NCBI GenBank assembly: GCA_021795395.1
Contig: JAJYPN010000006.1
Coordinates: 1 to 64,000 of the forward strand
Length of the DNA stretch: 64,000 nt
Direction: 5' to 3'
Source: Pseudomonadota bacterium
GTDB taxonomy: Bacteria > Pseudomonadota > Gammaproteobacteria > Burkholderiales > Sulfuriferulaceae
The notes beneath the pieces are model-generated. The model made no database searches, was not told the DNA's origin, and saw only the letters and a program-made list of their open reading frames with translations. The translations under genes and the position numbers were made by a program. Positions within the stretch are counted from its first letter, which is position 1. Every line of letters begins with the position of its first letter. Below, one piece after another: positions 21,501 through 33,316 of this stretch.

Positions 21501-22780
21501 GGCGCACGGTTGAGCATGACCGGATGTTCGCGGATCACGTCTTCGAGTATGTCCCAGACTACCGGCTCCTCGGTTTCCACCATGCGTTTCGCCGCCTTGA
21601 TGGTCGTAGCCAGGCCCATCACTTCCAGTTTATGGAAGATAAACGGCTTGAACAATTCCAGCGCCATCTTCTTCGGCAGACCGCACTGATGCAAACGCAA
21701 CTGCGGGCCGACCACAATGACGGAACGGCCGGAATAGTCGACGCGCTTGCCCAGCAGATTCTGACGGAAACGACCGCCCTTGCCCTTGATCATGTCGGCC
21801 AGGGATTTCAGCGGACGCTTGTTGGCACCGGTCATCGCTTTGCCGCGACGGCCGTTATCGAGCAGCGAATCGACCGCTTCCTGCAACATGCGCTTTTCAT
21901 TGCGGACGATGATTTCCGGCGCTTTCAATTCCAGCAGACGTTTCAGGCGGTTATTGCGGTTAATGACGCGGCGGTACAGATCATTGAGGTCGGAAGTCGC
22001 AAAACGACCGCCGTCCAGCGGCACCAGCGGACGCAATTCCGGCGGCAGTACCGGCAGCACTTCCAGCACCATCCATTCGGGTTTGATCCCGGATTTCTGG
22101 AACGCCTCGATGACTTTCATGCGCTTAGCCAATTTCTTGATCTTGGTATCCGATCCGGTTTTTGCCAGATCGGCGCGTATACTTTCCACCTCGGCATAGA
22201 TATCGATGCTCTTGAGCAGTTCGCGCACGCCTTCGGCGCCCATGCTCGCCCTGAATTCGTCGCCGTATTCGTCGATTTTGGCCAGATAGTCGTCTTCGGT
22301 CAGCAATTGCGAGCGGTTCAGCGGGGTCATACCGGGATCGGTCACGACATACGCTTCGAAATAGAGCACCCGTTCAATATCGCGCAACGTCATGTCGAGC
22401 ACCATACCCAGCCGTGAAGGCAAGGATTTGAGGAACCAGATATGCGCCACCGGACTGGCTAATTCGATATGCCCCATGCGTTCGCGACGAACTTTGGACA
22501 AGGTGACTTCGACGCCGCATTTTTCGCAGATCACGCCGCGATGTTTCAGACGCTTGTATTTGCCGCACAAGCATTCGTAATCCTTGACCGGACCGAAAAT
22601 TTTCGCGCAGAACAAGCCGTCGCGCTCGGGCTTGAACGTCCGGTAATTGATGGTTTCCGGCTTTTTGACTTCGCCGTAGGACCAGGACCGGATTTTTTCC
22701 GGCGACGCGAGGCCGATTTTGATCGCGTCGAACTCTTCTTCTTGAGTGACTTGTTTAAACAGATCGAGCAATGCTTTCAT
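18584..22780 (-). CDS. rpoC: DNA-directed RNA polymerase subunit beta'
   Basis: Beta' subunit, 1398 residues. An N-terminal zinc site (C-x-C ... C-x2-C within [20 protein letters not shown]), the active-site motif [12 protein letters not shown] that holds the catalytic Mg2+, a second zinc site ([19 protein letters not shown]) and [20 protein letters not shown] in the trigger-loop region. I start it at ATG 22780, with GGAGGG just upstream; the open frame runs four codons further to a TTG that forms part of that Shine-Dalgarno. It follows rpoB by 57 bases. Its stop lies within the next promoter. Confidence 0.98.
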   Translation of the reverse strand: MKALLDLFKQVTQEEEFDAIKIGLASPEKIRSWSYGEVKKPETINYRTFKPERDGLFCAKIFGPVKDYECLCGKYKRLKHRGVICEKCGVEVTLSKVRRERMGHIELASPVAHIWFLKSLPSRLGMVLDMTLRDIERVLYFEAYVVTDPGMTPLNRSQLLTEDDYLAKIDEYGDEFRASMGAEGVRELLKSIDIYAEVESIRADLAKTGSDTKIKKLAKRMKVIEAFQKSGIKPEWMVLEVLPVLPPELRPLVPLDGGRFATSDLNDLYRRVINRNNRLKRLLELKAPEIIVRNEKRMLQEAVDSLLDNGRRGKAMTGANKRPLKSLADMIKGKGGRFRQNLLGKRVDYSGRSVIVVGPQLRLHQCGLPKKMALELFKPFIFHKLEVMGLATTIKAAKRMVETEEPVVWDILEDVIREHPVMLNRAPTLHRLGIQAFEPTLIEGKAIQLHPLVCAAFNADFDGDQMAVHVPLSLEAQMEARTLMLASNNVLSPANGEPIIVPSQDIVLGLYYMTREKVNAQGEGMMFADVSEVSRAYESRQVELNARVTVRIKEAYFDDQGERAEKVTRYETTVGRALLSEILPVGLSFTNVNKILKKKEISRLINVSFRRCGLRETVLLADKLMYTGFAYATRGGVSICVDDMLVPVQKQEIIGASEKEVQEIEAQYISGLVTQGERYNKVVDIWGRAGDQVAKAMMTQLGSEPVVTRDGVSTTQESFNAIYMMADSGARGSAAQIRQLAGMRGLMAKPDGSIIETPITANFREGLNVLQYFISTHGARKGLADTALKTANSGYLTRRLVDVTQDLVVIEDDCGTREGLVLKAMVEGGEVIEPLRERVLGRVTAMDVVHPETGETVIEAGVMLDESLAERIEMLGIDEIKVRTALTCDTRYGLCAKCYGRDLGRGYLVNVGEAVGVIAAQSIGEPGTQLTMRTFHIGGAASRSAAASQLESKSAGTVTYSPGMRSVTSAKGESIAIVRSGEIIIMSDNGRERERHKVPYGSTLMVKDGDKIKAGQVMAMWDPHTRPIITEYAGRVRFENVEEGVTVAKQIDDVTGLSTLVVIDPKRRVGVATKGLRPQVKLLDEQGHEVRMAATDTPVNITFQIGSIITVKDGQEVGIGEVLARIPQESSKTRDITGGLPRVAELFEARSPKDAGVLAPVTGTVSFGKDTKGKQRLVITDLDGVGHEYLIPKEKHVTAHDGQVVNKGEMIVDGPVDPHDILALKGVEALSRYITDEVQDVYRLQGVKINDKHIEVIVRQMLRRVSIVDAGGTRFIQGEQVERAELLIENEKAVLENKEPATFDYVLLGITKASLSTDSFISAASFQETTRVLTEAAIMGKRDELRGLKENVIVGRLIPAGTGLAYHNTRRKQKLGLDIATESDIFETQEMIDSEQSA

Positions 22781-22837
22781 AGTTCCCTCCAATGAGGCGC
22801 GAGCAACAGAGAGGCGCGCCCTTCACCCCTCTTTGCT

Positions 22838-25800
22838 TCAATAACGCTCGAGATCGATATCAATTGCCAGGGAGCGGATTTCCTTCACCAACACATTGAA
22901 CGATTCCGGCATGCCGGCGTCGATCTTGTGTTCGCCCTTGACGATGTTTTCGTAGACTTTGGTCCGTCCGTTGACGTCGTCCGACTTGACCGTCAGCATC
23001 TCCTGCAAAATGTACGATGCGCCGTACGCTTCCAGTGCCCACACTTCCATTTCGCCGAAGCGCTGACCGCCGAACTGCGCCTTTCCGCCCAACGGCTGCT
23101 GCGTCACCAGACTGTACGGTCCGGTGGAGCGAGCGTGCATCTTGTCGTCGACCAGGTGGTGCAGTTTCAGCACATGCATGTAGCCGACCGTCACCTTGCG
23201 GTCGAACGCTTCTCCCGTGCGGCCGTCGTACAGGGTGACCTGGCCGCTGCGGGGCAGACCGGCCAGTTCCAGCATCGCCTTGATCTCGTCTTCGGATGCG
23301 CCGTCGAACACCGGCGTTGCAAACGGAACGCCTTTGCACAGATTGCGCGCCAGTTCAATCACCTCTTCATCGCTGAAACCATCCATATCCTCCCGTTTTC
23401 CGGTGGAATTATAGATTTTTCCGATAAATTCGCGGATTTCGGAAACGTGTCGCTGAGCCTTCAACATTTCCTCGATTTTTTTGCCCAGACCCTTTGCCGC
23501 CCACCCCAGATGCGTTTCCAGAATTTGTCCGACGTTCATCCGCGACGGCACCCCGAGCGGATTCAGAACGATATCCATCGGTGTGCCGTCGGCGGTGAAC
23601 GGCATATCTTCTACCGGTACGATTTTCGACACCACGCCCTTGTTACCGTGACGCCCGGCCATCTTGTCGCCGGGTTGCAGACGGCGTTTCACCGCCACAT
23701 ACACCTTGACCATTTTCTGGACGCCGGGTTGCAATTCGTCGCCGGCGATCAGTTTTTTCTTTTTCTCTTCGAACATCAGGTCAAATTCGAGGCGCTTTTG
23801 ATCCAGACTGTCCTTGAGTAATTCCATCTGCCGGCTGGCGTCGTCTTCCGCCAGACGGATATCGAACCAGTCGTACCGGTTATGCGCGTCCAGATACTCC
23901 TGCGTCACTACGGCATCCTTGGCCAGCTTCCCCGGACCGCCCTTGGCGACCTTGTTCAACACCAGACGCTGCAAACGCGAGAATGTGTCGTTCTCGACGA
24001 TACGCATGCGGTCGGCCATGTCCTTCTTGTATTTGACCAACTGGTCTTCGATGATCCACTTGGCGCGAGCATCGCGTTCTATGCCCTCACGGGTGAATAC
24101 CTGCACATTGATGACCGTACCTGCCATGCCGGAAGGTACGCGCAGGGATGTATCCTTCACGTCGGAAGCTTTTTCGCCGAAGATTGCGCGCAACAGTTTT
24201 TCTTCCGGCGTCAGCTGGGTTTCGCCTTTGGGCGTAACCTTGCCGACCAGCACGTCGCCCGCTTCGACTTCCGCGCCGATATGGCAGATGCCCGACTCGT
24301 CCAGGCGCCCGAGCATACGCTCGGACAGATTGGAAATGTCGCGGGTGATTTCCTCGGCACCCAGTTTGGTGTCGCGCGCCACGACAGTCAGCTCTTCGAT
24401 ATGGATCGAGGTATAGCGATCGTCGGCAACCACTTTCTCGGAAATCAGGATCGAATCCTCGAAGTTGAAACCGTTCCAGGGCATGAATGCCACCAGCAGG
24501 TTCTGCCCCAGCGCCAGTTCGCCCATATCGGTCGAAGCGCCGTCGGCGATCACGTCGCCGCGAGCCAGCTTTTCACCCACCTTGACCAAAGGACGCTGAT
24601 TGATGTTGGTATTCTGGTTCGAGCGCGTATATTTGATCAGGGTATAAATATCGACGCCGACTTCGCCCGCCTTGGTTTCGTCGTCGTTCACCCGCACCAC
24701 GATACGGCCTGCATCGACGTAATCGACGACGCCGCCGCGGCGTGCCTGCACCGTGGTGCCCGAATCGACCGCTGCGGTACGCTCGATACCGGTACCGACC
24801 AGCGATTTCTCGGCGCGCAGACAAGGCACCGCCTGGCGTTGCATGTTCGAGCCCATCAAGGCGCGGTTGGCGTCGTCGTGCTCCAGGAACGGGATCAGCG
24901 ATGCCGCTACCGAAACGATCTGCGACGGCGCCACGTCCATATATTCGATACGATCAGGATTGCTGAGTTCGAATTCGTTCTTGAAACGGCATGAAACGAT
25001 TTCGCTGGTAAAACCGCCTTGCGCGCCGAGTTCGGCATTTGCCTGGGCGATCACGTATTTGCTTTCCTCGATCGCCGACAGATACTCGATCCTGTCGGTA
25101 ACCCTACCGGCTTCGACCTTACGGTACGGCGTTTCCAGGAAACCGTATTTGTTGGTGCGCGCAAACAGGGCCAGCGAATTGATCAGGCCGATATTCGGGC
25201 CTTCCGGCGTTTCGATCGGGCACACGCGACCGTAGTGCGTCGGATGCACGTCGCGCACTTCGAAGCCGGCGCGCTCGCGCGTCAGGCCACCCGGCCCCAA
25301 TGCCGACACGCGGCGTTTATGCGTGATCTCGGATAACGGATTGGTCTGGTCCATGAATTGCGACAGCTGGCTGGAACCGAAAAATTCCTTGATCGCGGCC
25401 GAAACCGGTTTCGCATTAATCAGGTCGTGCGGCATCAGGTTTTCCGATTCGGCCTGCGACAATCGTTCCTTGACAGCGCGTTCCACCCGCACCAATCCCG
25501 CGCGGAACTGGTTTTCGGCCAGCTCGCCGACGCTGCGCACTCGACGGTTGCCGAGGTGATCGATATCGTCGATTTCGCCGCGGCCGTTACGCAATTCAAT
25601 CAATATCTGGATGACGGCAACGATATCTACCGTCGACAGCACCGGTGAGCCTTCCAGCTCGTCGCGACCGATACGGCGATTGAACTTCATCCTGCCTACC
25701 GCCGACAAATCGTAACGCTCTTCGCTGAAAAACAAACCCGCAAACAAGGCCTCGACCGATTCTTCGGTAGGCGGCTCGCCGGGACGCATCATGCGATAAA

Positions 25801-26911
25801 TTGCCACGCGCGCCGCATATTGATCGAGCGTGTCGTCGGTACGCAAGGTAGCGGAAATGTAGGCGCCCTGATCCAGATCGTTGACGTACAGCGTCTCGAT
25901 CTGCCTGATCTTTGCGTCGATCAGCCTGGTCAGCAAGCTTTCGCTGATTTCATCGTTGGCGTTGGCGACAATCTCGCCGGTTTCGGTATCGATGACATTT
26001 CTGGCCAATACGCGGCTCATCAGAAAATCCGCTGGCACGGCGATTTCGGTCAGACCGGATTCCTGCATCATACGGATATGCTTGACGGTAATGCGTTTAT
26101 CCTTCGCCACAATTACTGCGCCTGCCTTGTCGAGGATATCGAAACGCGCGATCTCGCCGCGCAAGCGGTCCGGAACCAGCTCGAAACGAATGACCTGATC
26201 GTTCAGATGAAACGTATCGGTGGTAAAAAATTCGGCCAGGATCTGCTCGTTGGTATAGCCCAGCGATTTCAGCAAGGTCGTGACCGGCATCTTGCGGCGG
26301 CGATCGATACGGAAATACAGATAATCCTTGGCGTCGAATTCGAAATCCAGCCATGATCCGCGGTACGGAATAATCCGAGCGGAAAACAATAACTTGCCCG
26401 AGCTATGGGTCTTGCCTCGATCGTGCTCGAAAAATACGCCCGGGGAACGATGCAATTGCGACACGATTACCCGTTCAGTACCATTGATGATAAACGAACC
26501 GGTCGGTGTCATGAGCGGCATTTCGCCCATGTATACTTCCTGTTCCTTGACTTCCTTTACCGTAGGCTTGGATGCCTCCTTGTCCATAATCGTCAGGCGG
26601 ACTTTGGCGCGCAGCGGTGAAGCAAAGGTCAACCCGCGCTGCTGGCATTCCACCATATCGAATGCCGGTTCACCCAGCACATAGCTGACGAAATCCAGCT
26701 TGGCGTTGCCGGAATGGCTGGCAATCGGGAATATGGACGTAAATGCCGCTTGCAGACCTTCGTTCGCCCGCGTTTCAGGAGCAATATCTTCCTGTAAAAA
26801 CGCACGAAACGAGTCCAGTTGTGTGGCCAATAAAAAAGGTACCTTCAATATGTTTGCACGTTTTGCAAAACTTTTACGGATACGTTTTTTTTCGGTGAAA
26901 GAATAGCTCAT
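22838..26911 (-). CDS. rpoB: DNA-directed RNA polymerase subunit beta
   Basis: Beta subunit, 1357 residues. The fork-loop/rifampicin pocket reads [20 protein letters not shown] then [11 protein letters not shown], ordinary for betaproteobacteria with no known resistance change. Later come [17 protein letters not shown] and the C-terminal [15 protein letters not shown]. The start is ATG 26911 ([15 protein letters not shown]) with AGGAGA upstream. The frame stays open for 38 more codons into the rplL-rpoB hairpin region, which I regard as leader, not protein. Confidence 0.98.
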   Translation of the reverse strand: MSYSFTEKKRIRKSFAKRANILKVPFLLATQLDSFRAFLQEDIAPETRANEGLQAAFTSIFPIASHSGNAKLDFVSYVLGEPAFDMVECQQRGLTFASPLRAKVRLTIMDKEASKPTVKEVKEQEVYMGEMPLMTPTGSFIINGTERVIVSQLHRSPGVFFEHDRGKTHSSGKLLFSARIIPYRGSWLDFEFDAKDYLYFRIDRRRKMPVTTLLKSLGYTNEQILAEFFTTDTFHLNDQVIRFELVPDRLRGEIARFDILDKAGAVIVAKDKRITVKHIRMMQESGLTEIAVPADFLMSRVLARNVIDTETGEIVANANDEISESLLTRLIDAKIRQIETLYVNDLDQGAYISATLRTDDTLDQYAARVAIYRMMRPGEPPTEESVEALFAGLFFSEERYDLSAVGRMKFNRRIGRDELEGSPVLSTVDIVAVIQILIELRNGRGEIDDIDHLGNRRVRSVGELAENQFRAGLVRVERAVKERLSQAESENLMPHDLINAKPVSAAIKEFFGSSQLSQFMDQTNPLSEITHKRRVSALGPGGLTRERAGFEVRDVHPTHYGRVCPIETPEGPNIGLINSLALFARTNKYGFLETPYRKVEAGRVTDRIEYLSAIEESKYVIAQANAELGAQGGFTSEIVSCRFKNEFELSNPDRIEYMDVAPSQIVSVAASLIPFLEHDDANRALMGSNMQRQAVPCLRAEKSLVGTGIERTAAVDSGTTVQARRGGVVDYVDAGRIVVRVNDDETKAGEVGVDIYTLIKYTRSNQNTNINQRPLVKVGEKLARGDVIADGASTDMGELALGQNLLVAFMPWNGFNFEDSILISEKVVADDRYTSIHIEELTVVARDTKLGAEEITRDISNLSERMLGRLDESGICHIGAEVEAGDVLVGKVTPKGETQLTPEEKLLRAIFGEKASDVKDTSLRVPSGMAGTVINVQVFTREGIERDARAKWIIEDQLVKYKKDMADRMRIVENDTFSRLQRLVLNKVAKGGPGKLAKDAVVTQEYLDAHNRYDWFDIRLAEDDASRQMELLKDSLDQKRLEFDLMFEEKKKKLIAGDELQPGVQKMVKVYVAVKRRLQPGDKMAGRHGNKGVVSKIVPVEDMPFTADGTPMDIVLNPLGVPSRMNVGQILETHLGWAAKGLGKKIEEMLKAQRHVSEIREFIGKIYNSTGKREDMDGFSDEEVIELARNLCKGVPFATPVFDGASEDEIKAMLELAGLPRSGQVTLYDGRTGEAFDRKVTVGYMHVLKLHHLVDDKMHARSTGPYSLVTQQPLGGKAQFGGQRFGEMEVWALEAYGASYILQEMLTVKSDDVNGRTKVYENIVKGEHKIDAGMPESFNVLVKEIRSLAIDIDLERY

Positions 26912-26944
26912 GGAATCTCCTAGAGGAACCTGCGCAGAAGACAA

Positions 26945-27015
26945 AAGACAACGGACGTCAAAAGTAGTGCCGTTGTCTTGTATTTTCTGCATTGCCCGGG
27001 CGTGCCCGGGCAATG
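26945..27015 (-). promoter_or_regulatory. rplL-rpoB double hairpin (attenuator/processing site)
   Basis: Between rplL and rpoB the minus strand forms two strong hairpins. The first is an 11-bp stem, CATTGCCCGGG with its complement (27005-27015 and 26990-27000), and a 4-base loop. The second is a 10-bp stem AAGACAACGG/CCGTTGTCTT (26970-26979 and 26945-26954), ending in T-rich sequence. E. coli has an attenuator and an RNase III site at this position to set ribosomal protein versus polymerase output. The same role here is inferred. Confidence 0.75.
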
Positions 27016-27028
27016 TCAGAAACAAACC

Positions 27029-27409
27029 TTACTTGACTTCGCAGGTAGCGCCCGCTTCGATCAATTGCTTGGCAACCGCATCCGCATCCGCCCTGGAAAC
27101 ACCTTCCTTGACGGGTTTAGGCGCGCCGTCGACCAGATCCTTGGCTTCTTTCAGGCCCAGGCCGGTGATCGTACGCACCACTTTGATGGTATTGACCTTA
27201 TTTTCACCGGCACCGGTCAGGATAACGTCGAATTCGGTTTTTTCTTCTACCGCGGCTGCGCCGCCGGCAGCAGGCGCCGCAGCAACGGTAACCGCTGCAG
27301 CCGCAGCCGAAACACCGAATTTTTCTTCCATATCCTTGATCATTTCGGACAGATCAAGCACAGTCATATTAGCAATTGCATCTAAAATTTCAGCTTTGGA
27401 CAAAGCCAT
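27029..27409 (-). CDS. rplL: 50S ribosomal protein L7/L12
   Basis: L7/L12, 126 residues, the multicopy stalk protein that recruits translational GTPases. N-terminal dimerisation domain ([20 protein letters not shown]), an Ala-rich hinge about residues 35-52, and the C-terminal domain with [20 protein letters not shown]. It follows rplJ by 56 bases. The stop precedes the double hairpin in front of rpoB. Confidence 0.98.
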   Translation of the reverse strand: MALSKAEILDAIANMTVLDLSEMIKDMEEKFGVSAAAAAVTVAAAPAAGGAAAVEEKTEFDVILTGAGENKVNTIKVVRTITGLGLKEAKDLVDGAPKPVKEGVSRADADAVAKQLIEAGATCEVK

Positions 27410-27465
27410 GGTAATTCTCCTGATGGGAAAGTAATAAATATTGCAACACGCTCGGTGCTGCCGAA

Positions 27466-27987
27466 TTAAGCTGCCTGCTTATCGCGTACCGCAGCCAAAC
27501 CGCGCACGAATTTGGTCGGAACTTCGTTAAGCGTACGTACGAACTGGGTGACCGGCGCCTGCATGGTGCCCATCAATTTCGACAGCAATTCATCGCGGCC
27601 AGGCATATTGGCCAGATTCGAGACATCTTTTGCAGTCATCACGAAATTAGCCATTGCACCCGCCTTGATCACCAACTTATCATTGGTTTTGGCGAAATCG
27701 GATAATACCTTGGCAGCCGAGACAGGGTCTCTGGAAATCCCGTATACCAACGGACCGACCAGTTGGTCAGCCAGTCCGGCAAACGCGGTTCCCGATACCG
27801 CACGGCGTACCAGCGTATTTTTCAACACGCGCAAATACACCCCATTGGCTCGCGCTTTGACGCGCAATCCGGTCATGCTCACCACCCCCATGCCGCGATA
27901 TTCTGCAACCACGATGGTTTGGGCATTCAGCAGTTCGCTGCTCAACTCCGCAACAACCGCTTTTTTTTCCTCTAGATTCAGACTCAA
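27466..27987 (-). CDS. rplJ: 50S ribosomal protein L10
   Basis: L10, 173 residues, base of the L7/L12 stalk and, with L12, the autogenous repressor of this operon in E. coli. [20 protein letters not shown] and [20 protein letters not shown] are typical. The start is TTG at 27987; the only upstream ATGs are out of frame. A very strong GGAGGAGG lies 7 bases before it. A mini-ORF of 8 codons ends at a TGA overlapping this TTG (TTGA). It is preceded by a 289-base leader. Confidence 0.96.
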   Translation of the reverse strand: MSLNLEEKKAVVAELSSELLNAQTIVVAEYRGMGVVSMTGLRVKARANGVYLRVLKNTLVRRAVSGTAFAGLADQLVGPLVYGISRDPVSAAKVLSDFAKTNDKLVIKAGAMANFVMTAKDVSNLANMPGRDELLSKLMGTMQAPVTQFVRTLNEVPTKFVRGLAAVRDKQAA

Positions 27988-28010
27988 GGTCTTACCTCCT
28001 CCATTAACAT
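27984..28010 (-). CDS. Possible 8-codon leader ORF before rplJ
   Basis: On the minus strand ATG at 28010 reads M-L-M-E-E-V-R-P and stops at TGA, overlapping the TTG start of rplJ in the string TTGA. GGTGA lies 5 bases before the ATG. Its own codons contain the rplJ Shine-Dalgarno, so ribosomes translating it would cover and then release the rplJ start. It may be chance. No database comparison was possible. Confidence 0.3.
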   Translation of the reverse strand: MLMEEVRP

Positions 28011-28276
28011 CGAATTCACCGGCGATAAACCGGCGCTATTCGAGAATCGACGACCTTTCATCAGGAGCTACCCATGCACTGCAAAAGCTTTTCCTGTTTC
28101 GGGTACGCCATCTGCGCTGGGCAGGATTTTTAATACAGCCAAATCCGATTAAGTCCGGCCGCAATTATTTCCAGCAGCCCGACCCCAGCGGTCTTTGATA
28201 ACCAGCCTGCACTATCGCACAGACTGCCCAAAGTTCTTACCGATCATTCAGCGGCATTCAGTCGCGAACAATCCTT
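27988..28276 (-). promoter_or_regulatory. rplJ leader region
   Basis: This 289-base spacer between rplA and rplJ holds no substantial ORF. Its position matches the long L10 leader known in bacteria, where L10-L12 binds the message to shut off rplJ translation. A small hairpin GCGCCGG/CCGGT type (near 28020-28040) precedes the Shine-Dalgarno. I could not identify a convincing promoter here by eye. Regulation is inferred from position. Confidence 0.6.
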
Positions 28277-28972
28277 TTAGTTGGCAAGGCTATTGCCATC
28301 GATCCGCACACCCACACCCATGGTGCTGGAAACCGAGACTTTTTTCATGTAAACGCCTTTTGCGCTGGCCGGACGCGCCTTGTTCAGGGCATCGATCAGG
28401 GCAGCGAGATTTTCCCGCAAGGCATCGACTTCAAATGAGGCACGACCAATAGTACATTGCACGATACCGCCCTTATCCGTACGATATTGCACCTGTCCCG
28501 CACGGGCATTGCGCACCGCACCGGCCACGTCCATCGTCACCGTCCCCACCTTGGGGTTAGGCATCAGACCTCGCGGCCCCAGAACCTGGCCCAGCTGACC
28601 GACTACGCGCATCGCATCCGGGCTCGCAATGACCACATCGAAATCCATCCGTCCGCCCTTGATCTCGGCGGCCAGATCATCGAAACCGACGATGTCCGCG
28701 CCGGCTGCGCGCGCCGCATTCGCGGCTTCGCCCTGGGCGAACACAGCGACACGTACCATCTTTCCCGTGCCGCGAGGCAATACTACCGAACCGCGCACCA
28801 ATTGATCCGATTTGCGCGCATCAATACCGAGATTGACAGCGATATCGATCGATTCGTCGAACTTGGCCGTCGCAGTTTCCTTGATCAGGCTCAAAGCGTC
28901 CGTCACCGGATATAACTTCGTACGATCGATTTTCGCCTTGATCGCTTGCTGGCGTTTTGACAATGCGGCCAT
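28277..28972 (-). CDS. rplA: 50S ribosomal protein L1
   Basis: L1, 231 residues, at the E-site stalk and translational repressor of rplK-rplA in E. coli. [40 protein letters not shown] and [16 protein letters not shown] are conserved motifs. It shares one base with rplK (TAATG junction), so the pair is probably translationally coupled. Confidence 0.98.
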   Translation of the reverse strand: MAALSKRQQAIKAKIDRTKLYPVTDALSLIKETATAKFDESIDIAVNLGIDARKSDQLVRGSVVLPRGTGKMVRVAVFAQGEAANAARAAGADIVGFDDLAAEIKGGRMDFDVVIASPDAMRVVGQLGQVLGPRGLMPNPKVGTVTMDVAGAVRNARAGQVQYRTDKGGIVQCTIGRASFEVDALRENLAALIDALNKARPASAKGVYMKKVSVSSTMGVGVRIDGNSLAN

Positions 28973-29403
28973 TATGCGCCCTCCACTTCTATGCCCATGC
29001 TGCGTGCGCTGCCGGCGATGGTTTTTACCGCGGCATCCATATCGGCAGCGGTCAAGTCCGGCATTTTGGCGCGCGCGATATCTTCCGCCTGGGAACGCGT
29101 CAGCTTGCCCACTTTATCGGTATGCGGCCTTGGACTGCCTTTTTGCACTCCGGCGGCTTTTTTGATCAATATGGACGCAGGCGGCGTCTTCAGTACGAAA
29201 GTAAAACTTTTATCCGCATAAGCGGTGATGACCACCGGTATCGGCAAGCCGGGTTCCATACCTTGAGTCTGAGCGTTAAACGCCTTGCAGAACTCCATGA
29301 TATTGAGGCCGCGCTGACCTAATGCCGGACCGATCGGAGGGCTGGGATTCGCCTTACCTGCAGCGACCTGTAGCTTGACGTAGCCAACGATTTTTTTTGC
29401 CAC
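28972..29403 (-). CDS. rplK: 50S ribosomal protein L11
   Basis: L11, 143 residues, in the GTPase-associated centre, needed for stringent-response activation by RelA. The N-terminal domain carries [20 protein letters not shown] with the proline-rich thiostrepton-region helix, the C-terminal domain [12 protein letters not shown]. The start codon is GTG at 29403 with AGGAG upstream. The 111-base gap back to nusG includes a short hairpin (GGCCAG/CTGGTC). Confidence 0.98.
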   Translation of the reverse strand: MAKKIVGYVKLQVAAGKANPSPPIGPALGQRGLNIMEFCKAFNAQTQGMEPGLPIPVVITAYADKSFTFVLKTPPASILIKKAAGVQKGSPRPHTDKVGKLTRSQAEDIARAKMPDLTAADMDAAVKTIAGSARSMGIEVEGA

Positions 29404-29514
29404 TTTAATACTCCTGTAAATGGGTAATAACGAAGCGACAAGACCAGGATCTGCTCTGGCCTATCCCCTCTCCCCGTGATCAAACTCCCGGCCGTACACC
29501 GGACTACCTCAATA

Positions 29515-30048
29515 TCACGCCTTTTCAACCTGACTGAAATCCAGTTCTACCGGCGTTGCGCGGCCAAAGATCAGCACCGATACGCGCAATTTGCTCTTGT
29601 CGTAATTCACTTCTTCCACATTGCCGTTAAAGTCGTTAAACGGCCCGTCGGTCACACGCACCGATTCGCCCACCTCGAACAGTATCTTGGGCCTGGGTTT
29701 CTCGACGCCTTCCTGAATCTGATGCAGAATGGCGTCGACTTCCCTGGCGCTGATCGGCGTAGGCTTCATCGCGGTGCCGCCGACAAAGCCGGTAACCTTG
29801 GGGGTATCCTTGATCAAATGCCAGGTTTCATCGTTCATTTCCATTTCGACCAGCACATAGCCGGGGAAAAATTTACGCTCCGAAATGGATTTTTGACCGC
29901 CCTTCATTTCTATGACTTCTTCTACAGGCACAAGGATCTGCCCAAACATCTCCTGCATTCCTGCACGCTCTATCCGTTCGAGCAAGGTACGTTGTACCGT
30001 TTTTTCAAATCCGGAATAGGCGTGCACTACATACCAGCGTTTACTCAT
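29515..30048 (-). CDS. nusG: Transcription termination/antitermination protein NusG
   Basis: NusG, 177 residues. An N-terminal NGN domain ([20 protein letters not shown]) that binds polymerase, and a C-terminal KOW domain ([20 protein letters not shown]) that contacts Rho or S10. ATG 30048 overlaps the secE stop by 4 bases; the frame extends 8 codons further but the conserved N-terminus starts here. The pair secE-nusG precedes rplK as in most bacteria. Confidence 0.97.
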   Translation of the reverse strand: MSKRWYVVHAYSGFEKTVQRTLLERIERAGMQEMFGQILVPVEEVIEMKGGQKSISERKFFPGYVLVEMEMNDETWHLIKDTPKVTGFVGGTAMKPTPISAREVDAILHQIQEGVEKPRPKILFEVGESVRVTDGPFNDFNGNVEEVNYDKSKLRVSVLIFGRATPVELDFSQVEKA

Positions 30049-30395
30049 GTATCGCTCCGCCCCATCAGCCATTTAACCGCCCACAACAAACCCGCATCGA
30101 CCAGCCATAGAAATATGGCCATCACCACCACAAAGCCGAATACTATAGCGGTAGTCTGTATGGTCTCCTTGCGCGTCGGCCATACCACTTTCTTCGCTTC
30201 TTTCAGCGCTTCCTGCGAAAACCCTGCAAATTGCTGCCCGGCAGCGGTGTACCATGCAATTGCCGCGGCCGCTGCAAAACCGGCCAGTATCGATGCCAGC
30301 CGTACGACCTCGGCACTTTCGGCAAAATAGTAAAATCCGGCTATACCTGCAACTATCAGCAGCGCCGCCAGCAGCAATTTGATCTTATCGGTCAT
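30045..30395 (-). CDS. secE: Protein translocase subunit SecE
   Basis: SecE, 116 residues, clamps the SecY channel. Three membrane segments (about 5-25, 30-50 and 83-105), as in the enterobacterial long form, and the conserved amphipathic cytosolic helix [20 protein letters not shown] just before the last one. It overlaps nusG by 4 bases and lies about 50 bases after tRNA-Trp. Confidence 0.97.
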   Translation of the reverse strand: MTDKIKLLLAALLIVAGIAGFYYFAESAEVVRLASILAGFAAAAAIAWYTAAGQQFAGFSQEALKEAKKVVWPTRKETIQTTAIVFGFVVVMAIFLWLVDAGLLWAVKWLMGRSDT

Positions 30396-30447
30396 TTAAG
30401 CTTGTGAGCCTCGCGTTTAACGGCAAGACCGCAACACTCCCGTAATT

Positions 30448-30523
30448 TGGCAGGCCAGGAGGGCCTCGAACCCCCAACCCTCGGTTTTGGAGACCGATAC
30501 TCTGCCAATTGAGCTACTGGCCT
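30448..30523 (-). tRNA. tRNA-Trp (CCA anticodon)
   Basis: The minus strand forms a full cloverleaf, acceptor AGGCCAG with CTGGCCT, D arm GCTC...GAGT, anticodon loop CTCCAAA (CCA, Trp), T arm around TTCGAGG, discriminator G and encoded CCA. It lies between tuf copy 2 and secE, the classic proteobacterial arrangement. Confidence 0.97.
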
Positions 30524-30541
30524 AATAAAGGAAATAACGGA

Positions 30542-30572
30542 TTGCCGGCACGACCTCAAGTCATGCCGGCAA
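30542..30572 (-). terminator. Hairpin after tuf copy 2
   Basis: A 9-bp perfect stem TTGCCGGCA/TGCCGGCAA (30542-30550, 30564-30572), extendable by GAC/GTC, lies 20 bases beyond the tuf stop codon. No T run follows on the minus strand, so it may be a processing signal or weak terminator between tuf and tRNA-Trp rather than a full stop. Confidence 0.55.
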
Positions 30573-30589
30573 TTTCGCAATCCTGCGGA

Positions 30590-31789
<1,200 letters not shown>

Positions 31790-31831
31790 TATCCTCTCAG
31801 CGAAACGATGACTACAAAATATCCATAAATT

Positions 31832-31906
<75 letters not shown>

Positions 31907-31955
31907 GCTGCGACTGCTAAAACCTAACCCTGTCTTCAACGTCTCCAGGCTGATC

Positions 31956-32029
31956 TGGAGCGGGTGAAGGGAATCGAACCCTCGTCGTAAGTTTGGAAAA
32001 CTTCTGCTCTACCATTGAGCTACACCCGC
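31956..32029 (-). tRNA. tRNA-Gly (UCC anticodon)
   Basis: Cloverleaf on the minus strand: acceptor GCGGGTG/CACCCGC, D arm GCTC...GAGC, anticodon loop TTTCCAA (UCC, Gly), T arm GAGGG/CCCTT around TTCGATT, discriminator T and encoded CCA. The outermost anticodon-stem pair is G-A. It sits between tRNA-Tyr and tRNA-Thr. Confidence 0.96.
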
Positions 32030-32100
32030 ATACACTTACCGAATGCCACTTTTCGGACCAGAGCGCATACGCAATCTAAACTCCACAAACCGCTAAAATC

Positions 32101-32185
<85 letters not shown>

Positions 32186-32199
32186 AAAACAAGCCGATT

Positions 32200-32228
32200 A
32201 TTATCTTATATAAGTGAGGCCCAGTCAA
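32200..32228 (-). promoter_or_regulatory. Promoter of the tRNA-Tyr/Gly/Thr-tuf unit
   Basis: On the minus strand TTGACT (32223-32228), 17 bases, then GATAAT (32200-32205), followed by a GC-containing discriminator, as expected of a stable-RNA promoter under stringent control. The ychF stop codon TGA (32225-32227) lies inside the -35 box. The -10 box ends 14 bases before tRNA-Tyr. Confidence 0.82.
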
Positions 32229-33316
32229 ACATTAAAACGAAAATGCATCACATCGCCGTCGCAGACCGTGTAATCCTTGCCTTCCAAACGCATTTTTCCG
32301 GCCTCTTTCGCGCCTTGCTCGCCTTGGTAATGAATGAAATCGGCATAAGCTATCACTTCGGCGCGGATGAATCCGCGTTCGAAATCGGTATGAATCACCC
32401 CCGCAGCCTGCGGTGCGGAACTGCCCTTGCGTATCGTCCACGCCCGGACTTCCTTGACTCCGGCGGTAAAATACGTTTCCAGCCCCAATAACTGGTATGC
32501 TGCCTGGATCAAACGGTTCAAGCCGGGCTCGGTCTGCCCCAGGTCCGCCAGAAACAATGCCTTGTCCGCCTCTTCCATATCGACCATTTCGGCTTCCAGC
32601 GCCGCGCATATCACCACGACCGGCGCGCCTTCCGCGCCGGCAAATTGCCTGACTCGGTCCAGCAAAGGATTATTTTCAAAGCCGCTGTCATCGACGTTTG
32701 CGGCATATAGTACCGGCTTGTTCGTCAACAGACACAAAGGCTGCAGCAATCTCTGCTGCTCGATATCCAACGCCATGGCGTAAACGGGTTTGCCGGTATC
32801 GAGATGGCTGCGCACCTGCTCGAGCAGCGCTACCATTTTGATTGCTTCCTTGTCGCCGGAACGCGCGCTCTTCTGATAGCGCGAGTAACTTTTTTCCAGC
32901 GTCGCCAGATCCGCCAGAGCGAGTTCGGTCTGTATTGTTTCAATATCCGATACAGGGTCAACCCTGCCCGCGACGTGAACGACGTTATCGTCCTGAAAAC
33001 AGCGTACAACATGCATGATGGCATCGGTTTCGCGAATATTGGCAAGGAACTGATTACCCAGCCCTTCGCCCTTCGACGCTCCCGCCACCAGCCCTGCTAT
33101 ATCCACAAATTCGACTATCGCCGGCAACACGCGCGCAGGGTTGACGATGGCAGCCAATGCATCAATACGCGAATCGGGGACTTCCACCATCCCGGTATTC
33201 GGTTCTATGGTACAGAAAGGATAGTTTTCGGCGGCTATGCGTGCGCGGGTCAAGGCATTAAACAAAGTAGATTTGCCTACGTTAGGCAGTCCGACAATAC
33301 CGCATTTCAGACTCAT
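32225..33316 (-). CDS. ychF: Redox-regulated ATPase YchF (Obg family)
   Basis: YchF/Ola1-type P-loop NTPase, 363 residues, same length as E. coli YchF, which hydrolyses ATP and binds ribosomes. Walker A is GLPNVGKS (9-16); the G4 position reads NVDD instead of the NKxD of true GTPases, as usual in this subfamily. A coiled-coil insert is in the middle and the C-terminal TGS domain contains [21 protein letters not shown] chose ATG 33316 with AAGGAT upstream; the frame extends 13 more codons. Confidence 0.97.
   Translation of the reverse strand: MSLKCGIVGLPNVGKSTLFNALTRARIAAENYPFCTIEPNTGMVEVPDSRIDALAAIVNPARVLPAIVEFVDIAGLVAGASKGEGLGNQFLANIRETDAIMHVVRCFQDDNVVHVAGRVDPVSDIETIQTELALADLATLEKSYSRYQKSARSGDKEAIKMVALLEQVRSHLDTGKPVYAMALDIEQQRLLQPLCLLTNKPVLYAANVDDSGFENNPLLDRVRQFAGAEGAPVVVICAALEAEMVDMEEADKALFLADLGQTEPGLNRLIQAAYQLLGLETYFTAGVKEVRAWTIRKGSSAPQAAGVIHTDFERGFIRAEVIAYADFIHYQGEQGAKEAGKMRLEGKDYTVCDGDVMHFRFNV

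Noticed and set aside
18581..24994. Long plus-strand open frames antisense to rpoC and rpoB (for example 18581-19777 and 23882-24994).
   Set aside because: They follow the codon periodicity of the polymerase genes and show no coherent protein motifs.
18025..26911. Antibiotic-resistance changes in rpsL or rpoB.
   Set aside because: S12 has Lys43 and Lys88, and the rifampicin region of RpoB shows the ordinary betaproteobacterial sequence.
26912..27025. A 38-codon N-terminal extension of rpoB.
   Set aside because: It reads through the rplL-rpoB hairpins, whereas AGGAGA and the conserved [12 protein letters not shown] lie at 26911.
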